DNA of 7,873 bases from Candidatus Woesearchaeota archaeon (lineage in GTDB: Archaea > Nanobdellota > Nanobdellia > Woesearchaeales > JAFCFN01), in assembly GCA_017609245.1 (NCBI GenBank), contig JAFCEI010000030.1:1-7873 (forward strand), read 5' to 3'. Shown one piece after another: positions 1-6,024 of this stretch. Made by a program: the position numbers and the translations under genes. The notes below the pieces were generated by a model. It was not told the DNA's origin and searched no databases. It was given only the letters and a program-made list of their open reading frames with translations. The first letter of the stretch is position 1; each line of letters opens with the position of its first letter.

Positions 1-101
1 TCCTTCAGCTTGCCTTTGGCAACTATCTCAACACTTCTCAGTGCAGCTCCAGTTACTTTAAATTCCTTGTCAAGTCTTGATTTAACTATGTTCCTAGTCA
101 T
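1..101 (-). CDS. N-terminal fragment of an unidentified archaeal protein (cut by window edge)
   Basis: Reading down from an ATG at 101-99 gives 33 open codons with no stop to the window edge, beginning MTRNIVKSRLDKEF and continuing KVTGAALRSVEIVAKGK. The mix of basic and small hydrophobic residues suggests a soluble helical protein. The stretch around TGAALRSVEIVA faintly recalls the start of the archaeal DUF357 helical family, but 33 residues are too few to assign it. No Shine-Dalgarno sequence precedes the ATG. The nearest TATA-like palindrome (113-120) is too close to serve this start, so a box near 125-134 and a leaderless mRNA are more likely if the ATG is right. It diverges from the membrane-protein gene at 155. 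The true start and the function remain uncertain. Confidence 0.5.
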   Translation of the reverse strand, partial: MTRNIVKSRLDKEFKVTGAALRSVEIVAKGKLK

Positions 102-107
102 ATTTGC

Positions 108-123
108 AAAAGATTTAAATATA
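108..123 (+). promoter_or_regulatory. BRE/TATA promoter of the small membrane-protein gene
   Basis: A purine-rich BRE-like stretch (AAAAG) is followed by ATTTAAATATA, a good archaeal TATA box centred near 116-118. Archaeal transcription normally starts about 26 nt downstream, near 143, giving a leader of roughly 12 nt before the ATG at 155. The core ATTTAAAT is palindromic, but on the minus strand it would place the start inside the gene that begins at 101, so it probably serves only the plus strand. Confidence 0.55.
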
Positions 124-154
124 CCTTTATTAATATTACTATTCAAAGAGGTGT

Positions 155-550
155 ATGGTGAAACTTCTAAACAGCAAAAAGGCATGGGAAACAGGAAAAA
201 GCTTTCCAGCATTATTCATAGGATTGATCATAGCTGCTTTTGGACTGATCAATTTGGGAGTTGTAGCATTTCAGCTGCCTTTTACACCTGGTGAAAATAT
301 ATTGGCAATACTTCTCTCGCTAGGAGGCCTATTCTTATTATATTCAGGTTTTAGAGAAGTCATCGACCCTTCTTTTGGTCCGTTGATAGGATGGATTGCA
401 GTTCTTACTGGCATTATTATGGCAGGAATTGGCACAGCAACAATTGGAATTCTTCCAATAGCTCTGCCTGCATTCTTGTTAAGCATACCTGCAAACATTC
501 TGTTTATCATAATAGGTGCGCTTTTGATATTCTTGTCATTTGCTTATTAA
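155..550 (+). CDS. Small four-helix membrane protein with an internal two-helix repeat
   Basis: This 131-residue protein of unknown function has a short basic N-terminus and about four hydrophobic helices, near residues 19-40, 47-66, 76-100 and 105-130. The halves resemble each other: residues 23-66 (GLIIAAFG, LG, LP, NILAILL) align with 86-131 (GIIMAGIG, IG, LP, NILFIII) with one small gap. This suggests duplication of a helical hairpin. The loop at 67-75 (REVIDPSFG) joins the repeats and is the main polar segment. No catalytic motif, metal ligand or signal peptidase site is seen. GAGGTG at 148-153 resembles a ribosome site but lies only 1 nt from the ATG, so it would fit the GTG at codon 2 slightly better. 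The gene converges on rpoK with 21 bp between stops. The coding call is good, the function unknown. Confidence 0.8.
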   Translation: MVKLLNSKKAWETGKSFPALFIGLIIAAFGLINLGVVAFQLPFTPGENILAILLSLGGLFLLYSGFREVIDPSFGPLIGWIAVLTGIIMAGIGTATIGILPIALPAFLLSIPANILFIIIGALLIFLSFAY

Positions 551-571
551 TTTTAAAAAGAAAAAAATAAA
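551..571 (-). terminator. U-tract terminator at the end of the exosome operon
   Basis: Read on the minus strand just after the rpoK TAA, the sequence is TTTATTTTTTTCTTTTT, with runs of seven and five T and no hairpin. Archaeal RNA polymerase terminates at such U-rich tracts. The opposite strand is A-rich, so the tract should not end the converging transcript from 155-550. Confidence 0.65.
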
Positions 572-787
572 TTAAGAACTAAGTTTAACGCCAGGCCTTT
601 TGACTGTTATTGGGATAACCCCCTCTTTAAATTCCAGCTTAGCAATCTCTATGGGATTATATTTCAGTCTTTTGAGATCTTTTTCATCCAGTTTAATCAA
701 ATAAGGAGCACCCATTGCTATCTGCAGAGCACGAGCACCCATTATCCTGGCTTTTTCATACTTGGTGTATTTTTCTTGTTCAACCAT
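572..787 (-). CDS. rpoK: DNA-directed RNA polymerase subunit K (Rpb6/omega homologue)
   Basis: The 71-residue protein is the archaeal counterpart of eukaryotic Rpb6 and bacterial omega, which clamps the largest polymerase subunit and helps assemble the enzyme. The family signature is clear: YTKYEKARIMGARALQIAMG at residues 7-26, the following AP, and the C-terminal IAKLEF..GVIPITVKRP at 48-65. The length is normal for the compact archaeal forms, which lack the long acidic N-terminal tail of Rpb6. Its ATG lies one base after the rrp42 stop (TAA-A-ATG), and only a weak AAAGG, about 12 nt upstream, could act as a ribosome site, so translational coupling is likely. It is the last gene of the operon, before a U-tract. 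In many archaea rpoK instead sits with ribosomal L13, S9 and RpoN, so this position is notable. Confidence 0.95.
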   Translation of the reverse strand: MVEQEKYTKYEKARIMGARALQIAMGAPYLIKLDEKDLKRLKYNPIEIAKLEFKEGVIPITVKRPGVKLSS

Positions 788-788
788 T

Positions 789-1568
789 TTATTCTAATGC
801 CTTTGCAAGCTCCTTACCTTTTTCAATGCCAAGATCAATCATTTTTGCAATATCATCAGAGCTTAGAGGCATTGTTCCGCCTTTCTGCAGAGCGCACATC
901 TTGCCGTCTTCTCTATGAACAACTGTCAGTCTTGCATCGCTTGATTTTTCTTCATCTGATATTGGATCAACAATCAGCTTGTCGCCAATCTTGTGAACAG
1001 TCACAGATATAGGAGTCTTTCTTAAAGGCAGTTTCTTGTCAGTGTGTTTCTTGTAGTCAACCCTCTCTCCATCATATCCAGGAAATCGGGCACTTTTTAG
1101 AGCAGCTATTGCTCCTAATGCTCCTGCATCAAAAAGATTCCCTGCATCATTCACAGGAGAAATATCGACCATTACAGACCACACTTTTTCCCCCTCTTCG
1201 ATGCATAACTTCTCAGAGTCAATAAACTTGCTTTCCCTTATTGCCCTGTCAATGACTCTTGCCAGTTCTATAGACTGTATGCCTGGAGGTCCTGATTCAA
1301 ACTCAGGGCTTGACAAAGGAGTAAGTTCTGCATTGACCATCAGATTGCCTTTATTAGGAGTGTCTGGATAAGGTGTTTCAACACCCATTTTAACGCCAAC
1401 AAGAACTTCTGTGTCTCCAATAATGACTCTTGCAGACCCTTCTGCAGTCTCTATAAAGCCAGACTCCACGCTTATAGGTTTTCTGTATTCTGTTAATTTT
1501 CTTCCATCTAATCTTCTGTCTTTCTTAAGCAAGGTTTCAACATGCTCTTTTATCATCCTGTCATTCAT
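789..1568 (-). CDS. rrp42: Exosome core subunit Rrp42 (inactive RNase PH-fold)
   Basis: This 259-residue protein is the non-catalytic partner that alternates with Rrp41 in the hexameric RNase PH ring of the archaeal exosome. The ring degrades RNA phosphorolytically from the 3' end and adds A-rich tails. Visible marks are RRLDGRK at residues 18-24, the AEGSARVIIGDTEVLVGVK strand region (42-60), ESGPPGIQSIELARVIDRA (91-109) and VNDAGNLFDAGALGA (139-153). In the last, DAGN replaces the DAGTR phosphate-binding motif of active RNase PH proteins, as expected for Rrp42. Its start overlaps the rrp41 stop by four bases (ATGA). GGGGTGG at 1579-1573, about 4 nt upstream, can serve as a ribosome site. 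The length matches the family and nothing is truncated. Confidence 0.97.
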   Translation of the reverse strand: MNDRMIKEHVETLLKKDRRLDGRKLTEYRKPISVESGFIETAEGSARVIIGDTEVLVGVKMGVETPYPDTPNKGNLMVNAELTPLSSPEFESGPPGIQSIELARVIDRAIRESKFIDSEKLCIEEGEKVWSVMVDISPVNDAGNLFDAGALGAIAALKSARFPGYDGERVDYKKHTDKKLPLRKTPISVTVHKIGDKLIVDPISDEEKSSDARLTVVHREDGKMCALQKGGTMPLSSDDIAKMIDLGIEKGKELAKALE

Positions 1569-2263
1569 TTTTCCACCCCATATTTCTTCTTCAATGCATT
1601 TTTCTGTATGTCATATATTTTCTTGCATGCTTCTTTGCCCATCTCGATGGCCCTGAGCAAGTGTTCTTTTTCAACCTCGCCATCAAGCTGCAGCAAAGTC
1701 ACTTCTCCGCTCCCTGAGATCACAGCCATTGGAACGTCAGCATTCTCTCCTTCAAGATCCTCTTCCTCTTTGCTCAGGTCAACAACAGGTGTTCCATTCA
1801 GGCATCCAACAGCAACAGATGAGATCAAATCCTTCATCTTTATTCCTGCATCTGCCAATGCCATTGCAGCTGCACATATTCCTGCACATCTTGTTCCTGC
1901 ATCTGTTTGAGGAAGTTCAATTACAACATCAACAACAGAATTTGGAAACTCTGACAGGTCTATTACAGGCATCAGCGCCTGTTCAGTTACCAGTGCAATT
2001 TCTCTGCTTCTCCTGTTTGGTCCAGGCCTTACCCTGTCCCCTGCTCCAGCAAAAGGCATCATAACATAAGATACCCTTAATATGCCTTTTGTAGGGTCTG
2101 ATAAGAATCTTGGATATAAGTCCCTTGGCCCGTAGACAGCTGCCAGTGCTGTTGTCTTACCTATCTTGAACATTGCAGATCCGTCCGCATTCTTGATCAC
2201 ACCTACCTTTGCTTCGATAGGCCTTGTTTCATTTTCTTTTCTGTCTTTTCTTTTGTACACCAT
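1565..2263 (-). CDS. rrp41: Exosome catalytic subunit Rrp41 (phosphorolytic 3'-5' exoribonuclease)
   Basis: The 232-residue protein carries the active site of the archaeal exosome, which attacks RNA 3' ends with phosphate to release nucleoside diphosphates. It shows RPGPNRRSRE (79-88, RNA-binding arginines), DAGTRCAG (121-128, with T124 and R125 for phosphate) and the acidic loop KEEEDLEGENADVP (165-178), whose D169 and D176 match the two active-site aspartates of the family. That loop is about one residue longer than the usual EEDxxGEAD form. I chose the ATG at 2263. The frame is open 11 codons further up, but those would overlap the end of rrp4. The 2263 start lies one base after the rrp4 stop, as at neighbouring junctions, has GGATGG about 8 nt upstream, and begins MVYKRKDRK like other Rrp41 proteins. 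A start at 2275 (MVNK) is possible. Confidence 0.96.
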   Translation of the reverse strand: MVYKRKDRKENETRPIEAKVGVIKNADGSAMFKIGKTTALAAVYGPRDLYPRFLSDPTKGILRVSYVMMPFAGAGDRVRPGPNRRSREIALVTEQALMPVIDLSEFPNSVVDVVIELPQTDAGTRCAGICAAAMALADAGIKMKDLISSVAVGCLNGTPVVDLSKEEEDLEGENADVPMAVISGSGEVTLLQLDGEVEKEHLLRAIEMGKEACKKIYDIQKNALKKKYGVEK

Positions 2264-2264
2264 C

Positions 2265-2963
2265 TTATTTACCATCCTTTTTAACAGCTTTGTCAAGGAA
2301 TTCTTTGACCTTATCTGTTAATCCATCAATATGAGAATACTTCTCTATCATTCTGATCGCATCAACAACAACTAGCTCCATCTCAGGGCTGGCATCTATC
2401 CATGCAATCCCGTTTTGTCCCACCATAATCTTAGAGTTGGTCGCATCTTTTATCATTCCGACCATACTTCCCGATTTTCCTATTATTCTTGGAACCTTGC
2501 TTGGCTGCACCTTTATGATCCTTCCTGGCTTTAGCTTGAACAGTCCAGGACCTTTCATAGTCAAGTCTACCAGGTTTTGAGAAGTAACATTTGTTACCTT
2601 GGCAACAACATAGTCGCCTATTGAATAATACTGAGACAGGTTAGCTCCTCTTGCTATATATTCTGATGTTGCATCCCTAAGAGGTAGCATTGCAGAATAA
2701 GCAGAGTTTGTATCTATTCTCCACCCCATCATCGCGATTTCAATCACTTTTCCTATTATTATGTCATTCTTTTTTGGAAGGTATTTTCCAGATAAAGGAA
2801 GCAGCTTAATCAGTCTCCCCCCAATCTTGACCAGGCCTAGTCTGCCTGCTCGTACCTTCTCTTTGTCTCTGTAGCATCCATCGCCCGGCAGATAATCCAT
2901 CCCTTCTGCCAGATCTTCACCGGGAACTACGACTTCTTTTTCTTTCACAATTAATTTTCCCAT
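2265..2963 (-). CDS. rrp4: Exosome RNA-binding cap subunit Rrp4 (S1 and KH domains)
   Basis: This 232-residue protein forms the cap over the Rrp41/Rrp42 ring, binding RNA and feeding it into the pore. The order is an N-terminal domain (about 1-58, with VVVPGEDLAEGMDYLPGDG at 11-29), an S1 domain (about 65-138, starting at DIIIGKVIEI) and a KH domain (about 146-212) whose loop is IIGKSGSMV (160-168), matching the GxSG form typical of Rrp4. The frame is open 42 codons further upstream, but that stretch overlaps SBDS and does not resemble Rrp4. The ATG at 2963 has AAGGAG at 2976-2971, 7 nt upstream, and lies one base after the SBDS stop. With Rrp41 and Rrp42 adjacent, all core subunits except Csl4 (and the associated DnaG) are here. 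Confidence 0.96.
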   Translation of the reverse strand: MGKLIVKEKEVVVPGEDLAEGMDYLPGDGCYRDKEKVRAGRLGLVKIGGRLIKLLPLSGKYLPKKNDIIIGKVIEIAMMGWRIDTNSAYSAMLPLRDATSEYIARGANLSQYYSIGDYVVAKVTNVTSQNLVDLTMKGPGLFKLKPGRIIKVQPSKVPRIIGKSGSMVGMIKDATNSKIMVGQNGIAWIDASPEMELVVVDAIRMIEKYSHIDGLTDKVKEFLDKAVKKDGK

Positions 2964-2964
2964 T

Positions 2965-3666
2965 TTAAATCTCCTTTGTTTCAATACTTCCATGTGTTTG
3001 ATTGTTAAGTTTGTCAAAAAAATCAGCTTCAGTGGCAGCAGGCAGCTCAACAACAACTCTAAGCGAGCCGTCATTCTGCCACTCTTCATTGATTATTTTT
3101 GACTGTTTAAGCGTGTGATAACTCTTGGCTGCATACTGTGCAGGTATCCTTATCTGCACTTTTTTGATCTCGAATTTTATTGGAAGAACAGGTCTTAGCT
3201 TTTCTATTATGTTGTCTATCTGTTCTTCTGCAGGTGTTTTTTCATCAATATGAACCCCTGCCTCCTTGAATGCGTTTTCCAGCCTTGTAAGCGGGATTGG
3301 AGCGTTTGTCCTTGGATCAATAGCAGTTCTGTGAATTATTTCCATCACTCTTTTTTTCTTTTCTTCTAATCGCTTGGACCTATAATCAGCTGTCAGCTGT
3401 ATAGCTCCTTCTTTGACAATTATCTTAGCAACTTCTGTCTTGTCGTCTGTGTTAAATACGCTTATCAGCTTCTTTTCAGAAGCCAGCTGCCCTTTCTTTG
3501 CATCAGACCATATCTCTTCATTCTTAAGAACACCTTCAAAATCTCCCCCCTCTTTCTTGAATTTGATGGCTGCCTCTGAATCTACAGAAACCTCAAACAC
3601 CCCTCCATCTCTTTTCAACCTAGCCAGAGTCATGCTTTCTTTTTCTTTGTCATATATCTGCTGCAT
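2965..3666 (-). CDS. SBDS: Ribosome maturation protein SBDS (Sdo1)
   Basis: The 233-residue protein belongs to the SBDS/Sdo1 family. In eukaryotes its relatives work with the EFL1 GTPase to strip eIF6 (aIF6 in archaea) from the large ribosomal subunit. Three domains are visible: an N-terminal FYSH domain (about 12-95, with DAKKGQLAS at 55-63), a helical middle domain (about 100-165) holding the hallmark DPRTNAPIPLTRLENA (117-132), and a ferredoxin-like C-terminal domain (about 167-233, with EEWQNDGSLRVVVELP). The usual RTNAPHPP is RTNAPIPL here, a mild change. The ATG at 3666 lies one base after the psmA stop; only a weak AGGG is seen 10 nt upstream. M12 is a possible later start, but the junction pattern supports the first. 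Co-transcription with exosome genes is a conserved archaeal arrangement. Confidence 0.96.
   Translation of the reverse strand: MQQIYDKEKESMTLARLKRDGGVFEVSVDSEAAIKFKKEGGDFEGVLKNEEIWSDAKKGQLASEKKLISVFNTDDKTEVAKIIVKEGAIQLTADYRSKRLEEKKKRVMEIIHRTAIDPRTNAPIPLTRLENAFKEAGVHIDEKTPAEEQIDNIIEKLRPVLPIKFEIKKVQIRIPAQYAAKSYHTLKQSKIINEEWQNDGSLRVVVELPAATEADFFDKLNNQTHGSIETKEI
2971..2976 (-). promoter_or_regulatory. Shine-Dalgarno site that fixes the rrp4 start
   Basis: The minus strand reads AAGGAG, 7 nt before the ATG at 2963, within the Lys-Glu codons at the end of SBDS. It decides in favour of this ATG over the much longer open frame that reaches back to 3089. Confidence 0.75.
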
Positions 3667-3667
3667 C

Positions 3668-4405
3668 TTATTTCTTCCCTATGTTCTTGATTACCTTTTC
3701 GATCTCCTCTCTTTTGAATTTCTTGAATTTTTTTTCATCTGCCTTTACATAAGCAGCGTCAATTCTGTCAGCATTTACTTTGTTTGGCAGTATCTTGTTC
3801 AATGCCTCAATGCACAGCTTTAATCCTTCTTCAATTGTTATCGTATCTTTGTATTTTTTGTTTAATATGTCAACAATCTCTGTCTCTCCTTCGCCGATCG
3901 CAGTTGCCTTGAACTGGAAGAATATCCCTGTTGGGTCTGTCTCAAACAGTTTTGGCCCTGTCTGGTCAACTCCTGCTACTAATATGCTTACACCAAACGG
4001 CCTTAATCCGCCTGACTGGGTGCAGATCTGCTTCAAGTCGCAGATGTCCTTGACAACACTCAACGTATCGATCGGGCTGTCATATGTCACTTTATGTTGC
4101 TGTGATTTTAGCTGAGCTCTTTCAACCAAAACCCTTGCATCTGACAAGATTCCAGATGCAGTTGCACCGATGTGATCATCAATCTGCCATATCTTTTCAA
4201 TAGTTTCTGTAACAACAAGTTTTTCCAGTATTCTTTTGTCTGATACCAGCAGCACTCCATCCTTACATACAACACCAATTGCAGTGCTTCCCTGCCTTAC
4301 AGTTTTCTTAGCATACTCTACCTGCAGCAGTCTCCCTTCTGGGCTGAACATAGTTATTGCCCTGTCATAACCCATCAGTTGGTGTGATCCTGATTCTTCA
4401 ACCAT
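3668..4405 (-). CDS. psmA: 20S proteasome alpha subunit
   Basis: The 245-residue protein forms the outer heptameric rings of the 20S proteasome. These rings gate substrate entry and dock the PAN or Cdc48 ATPases. The alpha-type signature GYDRAITMFSPEGRLLQVEYA spans 12-32, including gate residues Y13-D14-R15. GSTAIGV (39-45), SDKR (55-58) and GGLRPFGVS (132-140) follow the alpha fold. K71 in ETIEKI aligns with Thermoplasma K66, the pocket lysine that binds the C-terminal HbYX tail of the ATPases, so ATPase docking should be intact. There is no N-terminal propeptide or catalytic Thr, which rules out a beta subunit. The start has the strongest ribosome site of the operon, GGAGGG at 4419-4414, 8 nt upstream. 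The beta subunit gene is not in the window. Confidence 0.98.
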   Translation of the reverse strand: MVEESGSHQLMGYDRAITMFSPEGRLLQVEYAKKTVRQGSTAIGVVCKDGVLLVSDKRILEKLVVTETIEKIWQIDDHIGATASGILSDARVLVERAQLKSQQHKVTYDSPIDTLSVVKDICDLKQICTQSGGLRPFGVSILVAGVDQTGPKLFETDPTGIFFQFKATAIGEGETEIVDILNKKYKDTITIEEGLKLCIEALNKILPNKVNADRIDAAYVKADEKKFKKFKREEIEKVIKNIGKK

Positions 4406-4406
4406 T

Positions 4407-4742
4407 TTATTTTCCCTCCATTTTTACATATTTTTTGTAAGCTTTATTAAGCATTCCTGAAACACCTGTGCTTTTAACAGTCGGCTTTTTTATCAAAGCC
4501 AAAGATGCTTTCAGTTCATTAACATATTTGTGGTTTATTCTTATCAATCCTTTGTTTCTTTCATATTTGTCTCCAAGCACAATTATTCCTGCTTTTGCCA
4601 TTCCTAATTGGCCAAGGAATTCCTTACAGCTTTGTAGTATCGTCTTTTTGATTTCTGTAAAGCTGAACTTGTCTTTTGAAACAACTTCAAAGGCTAAATA
4701 TCTTTTCTTTTCCCTTAAGCTTGGTAAAACAGCTTTTTTCAT
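4407..4742 (-). CDS. rnp2: RNase P protein component Pop5 (Rnp2)
   Basis: This 111-residue protein matches archaeal Pop5, which pairs with Rpp30 and supports the RNase P RNA in cleaving the 5' leader from pre-tRNA. Evidence is the N-terminal LPSLREKKRYLAFEV (6-20), typical of Pop5, the following ferredoxin-like alpha/beta pattern with a strand at GLIRINHKY (65-73), and the C-terminal VSGMLNKAYKKY (94-105), like the usual VSGTIKKA. Gene order supports the call, since Pop5 directly precedes psmA in many archaea. Sequence divergence is high even within the family, so the assignment rests on both ends plus context. It is the first gene of the operon, with AGGGGTT 8 nt before the ATG. Its last codons supply the psmA ribosome site. 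Confidence 0.85.
   Translation of the reverse strand: MKKAVLPSLREKKRYLAFEVVSKDKFSFTEIKKTILQSCKEFLGQLGMAKAGIIVLGDKYERNKGLIRINHKYVNELKASLALIKKPTVKSTGVSGMLNKAYKKYVKMEGK
4414..4419 (-). promoter_or_regulatory. Strong Shine-Dalgarno site for psmA inside the end of pop5
   Basis: The minus strand reads GGAGGG, 8 nt before the psmA ATG, within the last codons of pop5 (Glu-Gly-Lys-stop). It is the best match to the 16S rRNA tail in this operon and fits the need for a stoichiometric, abundant alpha subunit. It also confirms the psmA start. Confidence 0.75.
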
Positions 4743-4750
4743 TGATTTTT

Positions 4751-4757
4751 AACCCCT
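4751..4757 (-). promoter_or_regulatory. Ribosome binding site of pop5
   Basis: The minus strand reads AGGGGTT, 8 nt before the ATG at 4742. It is a partial match to the AGGAGGTGATC complement of the 16S rRNA tail and implies a leadered transcript for the operon. Confidence 0.5.
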
Positions 4758-4786
4758 AATCAATCCATTTATTTGGAGAAAATAGC

Positions 4787-4850
4787 ATTTTTTAATATTC
4801 TTCTCCTTTCTCTTACACGATTTAAGAATAACTTGGGCTTTAAAAAGGTT
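4787..4850 (-). promoter_or_regulatory. Promoter region of the pop5-psmA-SBDS-exosome-rpoK operon
   Basis: The 109-bp gap between pop5 and the upstream glycosidase-like gene holds two TATA candidates on the minus strand. TTTTTAAA (4846-4839), preceded by a purine-rich AGAAACC, would give a leader of about 75 nt. TATTAAAA (4797-4790), preceded by GAGAAGAA, would give a leader of about 25 nt containing the AGGGGTT ribosome site. I cannot choose between them, and both may be used. The first also contains a T5 run that might help end transcription of the upstream gene. Confidence 0.5.
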
Positions 4851-4851
4851 T

Positions 4852-6024
4852 CTATTTTAGCTCTTTCATAGCCTTTGCATATGCAATAGTCCATAGTTGT
4901 ATATTGCACCCAACAGGAACTGCCTGCCTATTCTCATACAACAGATATTCTGTAAAGGGGTGTTTTAATTCAGATAAGCGCTTGGCCAATAAAAAGCATT
5001 TTTGTTTCAGATCTTTTAGTCCGTATCTCTCAGCAAGCAGGGCAACACATGCATTTTCATAAGGCCATATTGTAAGTTTGAATGGCTTTTTTTCATCACC
5101 CTCATAATCATATCCAGGTAGATTTTCTCTGGTGAGGTATCCATAATCTGTCTCAAGTTTCTTAAGGTTTTCAGCAATCTTCTGCATCATCTCTTTGCTG
5201 ACATCATCCTTTTCAAGAAAATAAAGAGACACAACTGAATCCAGATAAAAAGTCCTTATAATGCCTTCATTGTCTGTTGCAGATGCAAAATAACCTTCAT
5301 CTCCCAGCCAGAATGTTTCAATCGTTTTTTTCAGCGTTTTCTCAGCCTGTTTAAGCAGCTCCCTTGCATTCAGATTTATCAGCCCCTGCTCTGCAAAACT
5401 AGCCAGCATCCTAAGTGCATTCACAACAAAAGCATTGACCATAAGATAAGATGCTGGATATGTATGCTCCATATTTCTTCTTTCACAATATCCTCCATCT
5501 CTCCAGCAGCCAGCCCACAGGGCATATTTATCAGAATTGCAGAACTGGGGATTGTCCCACATCAGATCAGCATCCAGATGCCTTTTAATATATTCAAAAG
5601 TTGATTTTATCTTGCCTGCATTATTCCTTATGAATTCACTATCGCCTGTCCATTCAAAATATTTTCCAAATCCGATTATAAACAGGGCAGAAGTGTCAAT
5701 CGATGCATAAAGAGTATTTTTTCCCCTAAGGTCAACTCCCGGCCATTCATGAGGTATTGCTCCTGGCTCTTCACCAGTAAAAGGGTCAATCCTTTTCCCC
5801 TGATGGTTTGCGCAGAATATAAGAATGTTTTTTAGAAACTCCTTGTCTTTTAACAGCAACGCAGATGTGATCGAATCACTTGGAAAAACCCGGTCATATC
5901 CTCTTTTTCCGTCCAGGTTTTTGCCTGCACTGTACAGTTTTAATTCTTCTTTGTCTGTTTTTATTATATTTTCTAGCTCTTCTAGGTTTTTTCCTATTAG
6001 CTCAAACAATCTGCCTATGCTCAT
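4852..6024 (-). CDS. Glycogen-debranching/glucoamylase-like (alpha/alpha)6-barrel glycosidase
   Basis: This 390-residue protein has the alternating aromatic and helical pattern of six-hairpin glycosidases, closest by eye to the C-terminal amylo-alpha-1,6-glucosidase domain of debranching enzymes (GH133, GH15 and GH63 are related folds). Marks are RVFPSDSITSALLL (45-58), IPHEWPG (90-96), TLYASIDTSALFI (104-116), CWRDGGY (173-179), EHTYPASYLMVNAFV (186-200) and GCNIQLWTIAYA (372-383). By analogy D176 in WRDGG would be the general acid and E359 in FTEYLLY a candidate base; this is inference. There is no signal peptide, so it should act in the cytosol, on glycogen-like or other glucans or on a lipid-linked glycan. 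It stands alone without a transferase domain. Its ATG overlaps the preceding prenyltransferase-like gene by ATGA. It ends in TAG, unlike the TAA and TGA stops of the other genes. Substrate is unknown. Confidence 0.7.
   Translation of the reverse strand: MSIGRLFELIGKNLEELENIIKTDKEELKLYSAGKNLDGKRGYDRVFPSDSITSALLLKDKEFLKNILIFCANHQGKRIDPFTGEEPGAIPHEWPGVDLRGKNTLYASIDTSALFIIGFGKYFEWTGDSEFIRNNAGKIKSTFEYIKRHLDADLMWDNPQFCNSDKYALWAGCWRDGGYCERRNMEHTYPASYLMVNAFVVNALRMLASFAEQGLINLNARELLKQAEKTLKKTIETFWLGDEGYFASATDNEGIIRTFYLDSVVSLYFLEKDDVSKEMMQKIAENLKKLETDYGYLTRENLPGYDYEGDEKKPFKLTIWPYENACVALLAERYGLKDLKQKCFLLAKRLSELKHPFTEYLLYENRQAVPVGCNIQLWTIAYAKAMKELK

Noticed and set aside
113..120. ATTTAAAT as a shared divergent TATA box for the genes at 101 and 155
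   Set aside because: It is only about 15 nt from the minus-strand ATG, so initiation would fall inside that gene; unlike the 6708 box the geometry does not fit both sides.
10..294. Plus-strand open frame across the start of the membrane-protein gene
   Set aside because: It crosses the divergent promoter, overlaps the better-supported gene at 155 in another frame and has no protein-like pattern.
1411..2064. Plus-strand open frames opposite rrp42 and rrp41
   Set aside because: They are mirror images of conserved coding sequence, with no initiation signals or recognisable domains.
2264..2296. Upstream extension of rrp41 by 11 codons
   Set aside because: It would overlap the last codons of rrp4, adds residues unlike Rrp41, and lacks a better ribosome site than the ATG at 2263.
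2964..3089. Upstream extension of rrp4 by 42 codons
   Set aside because: It overlaps SBDS coding sequence, does not resemble the Rrp4 N-terminus, and the ATG at 2963 has AAGGAG and the TAA-A-ATG junction.
3413..3823. Plus-strand open frames opposite SBDS and psmA (also near 3780-4115 and 4468-4752)
   Set aside because: They are antisense to strongly conserved genes, Ser/Phe/Leu-rich as expected for reversed codons, and lack ribosome sites.
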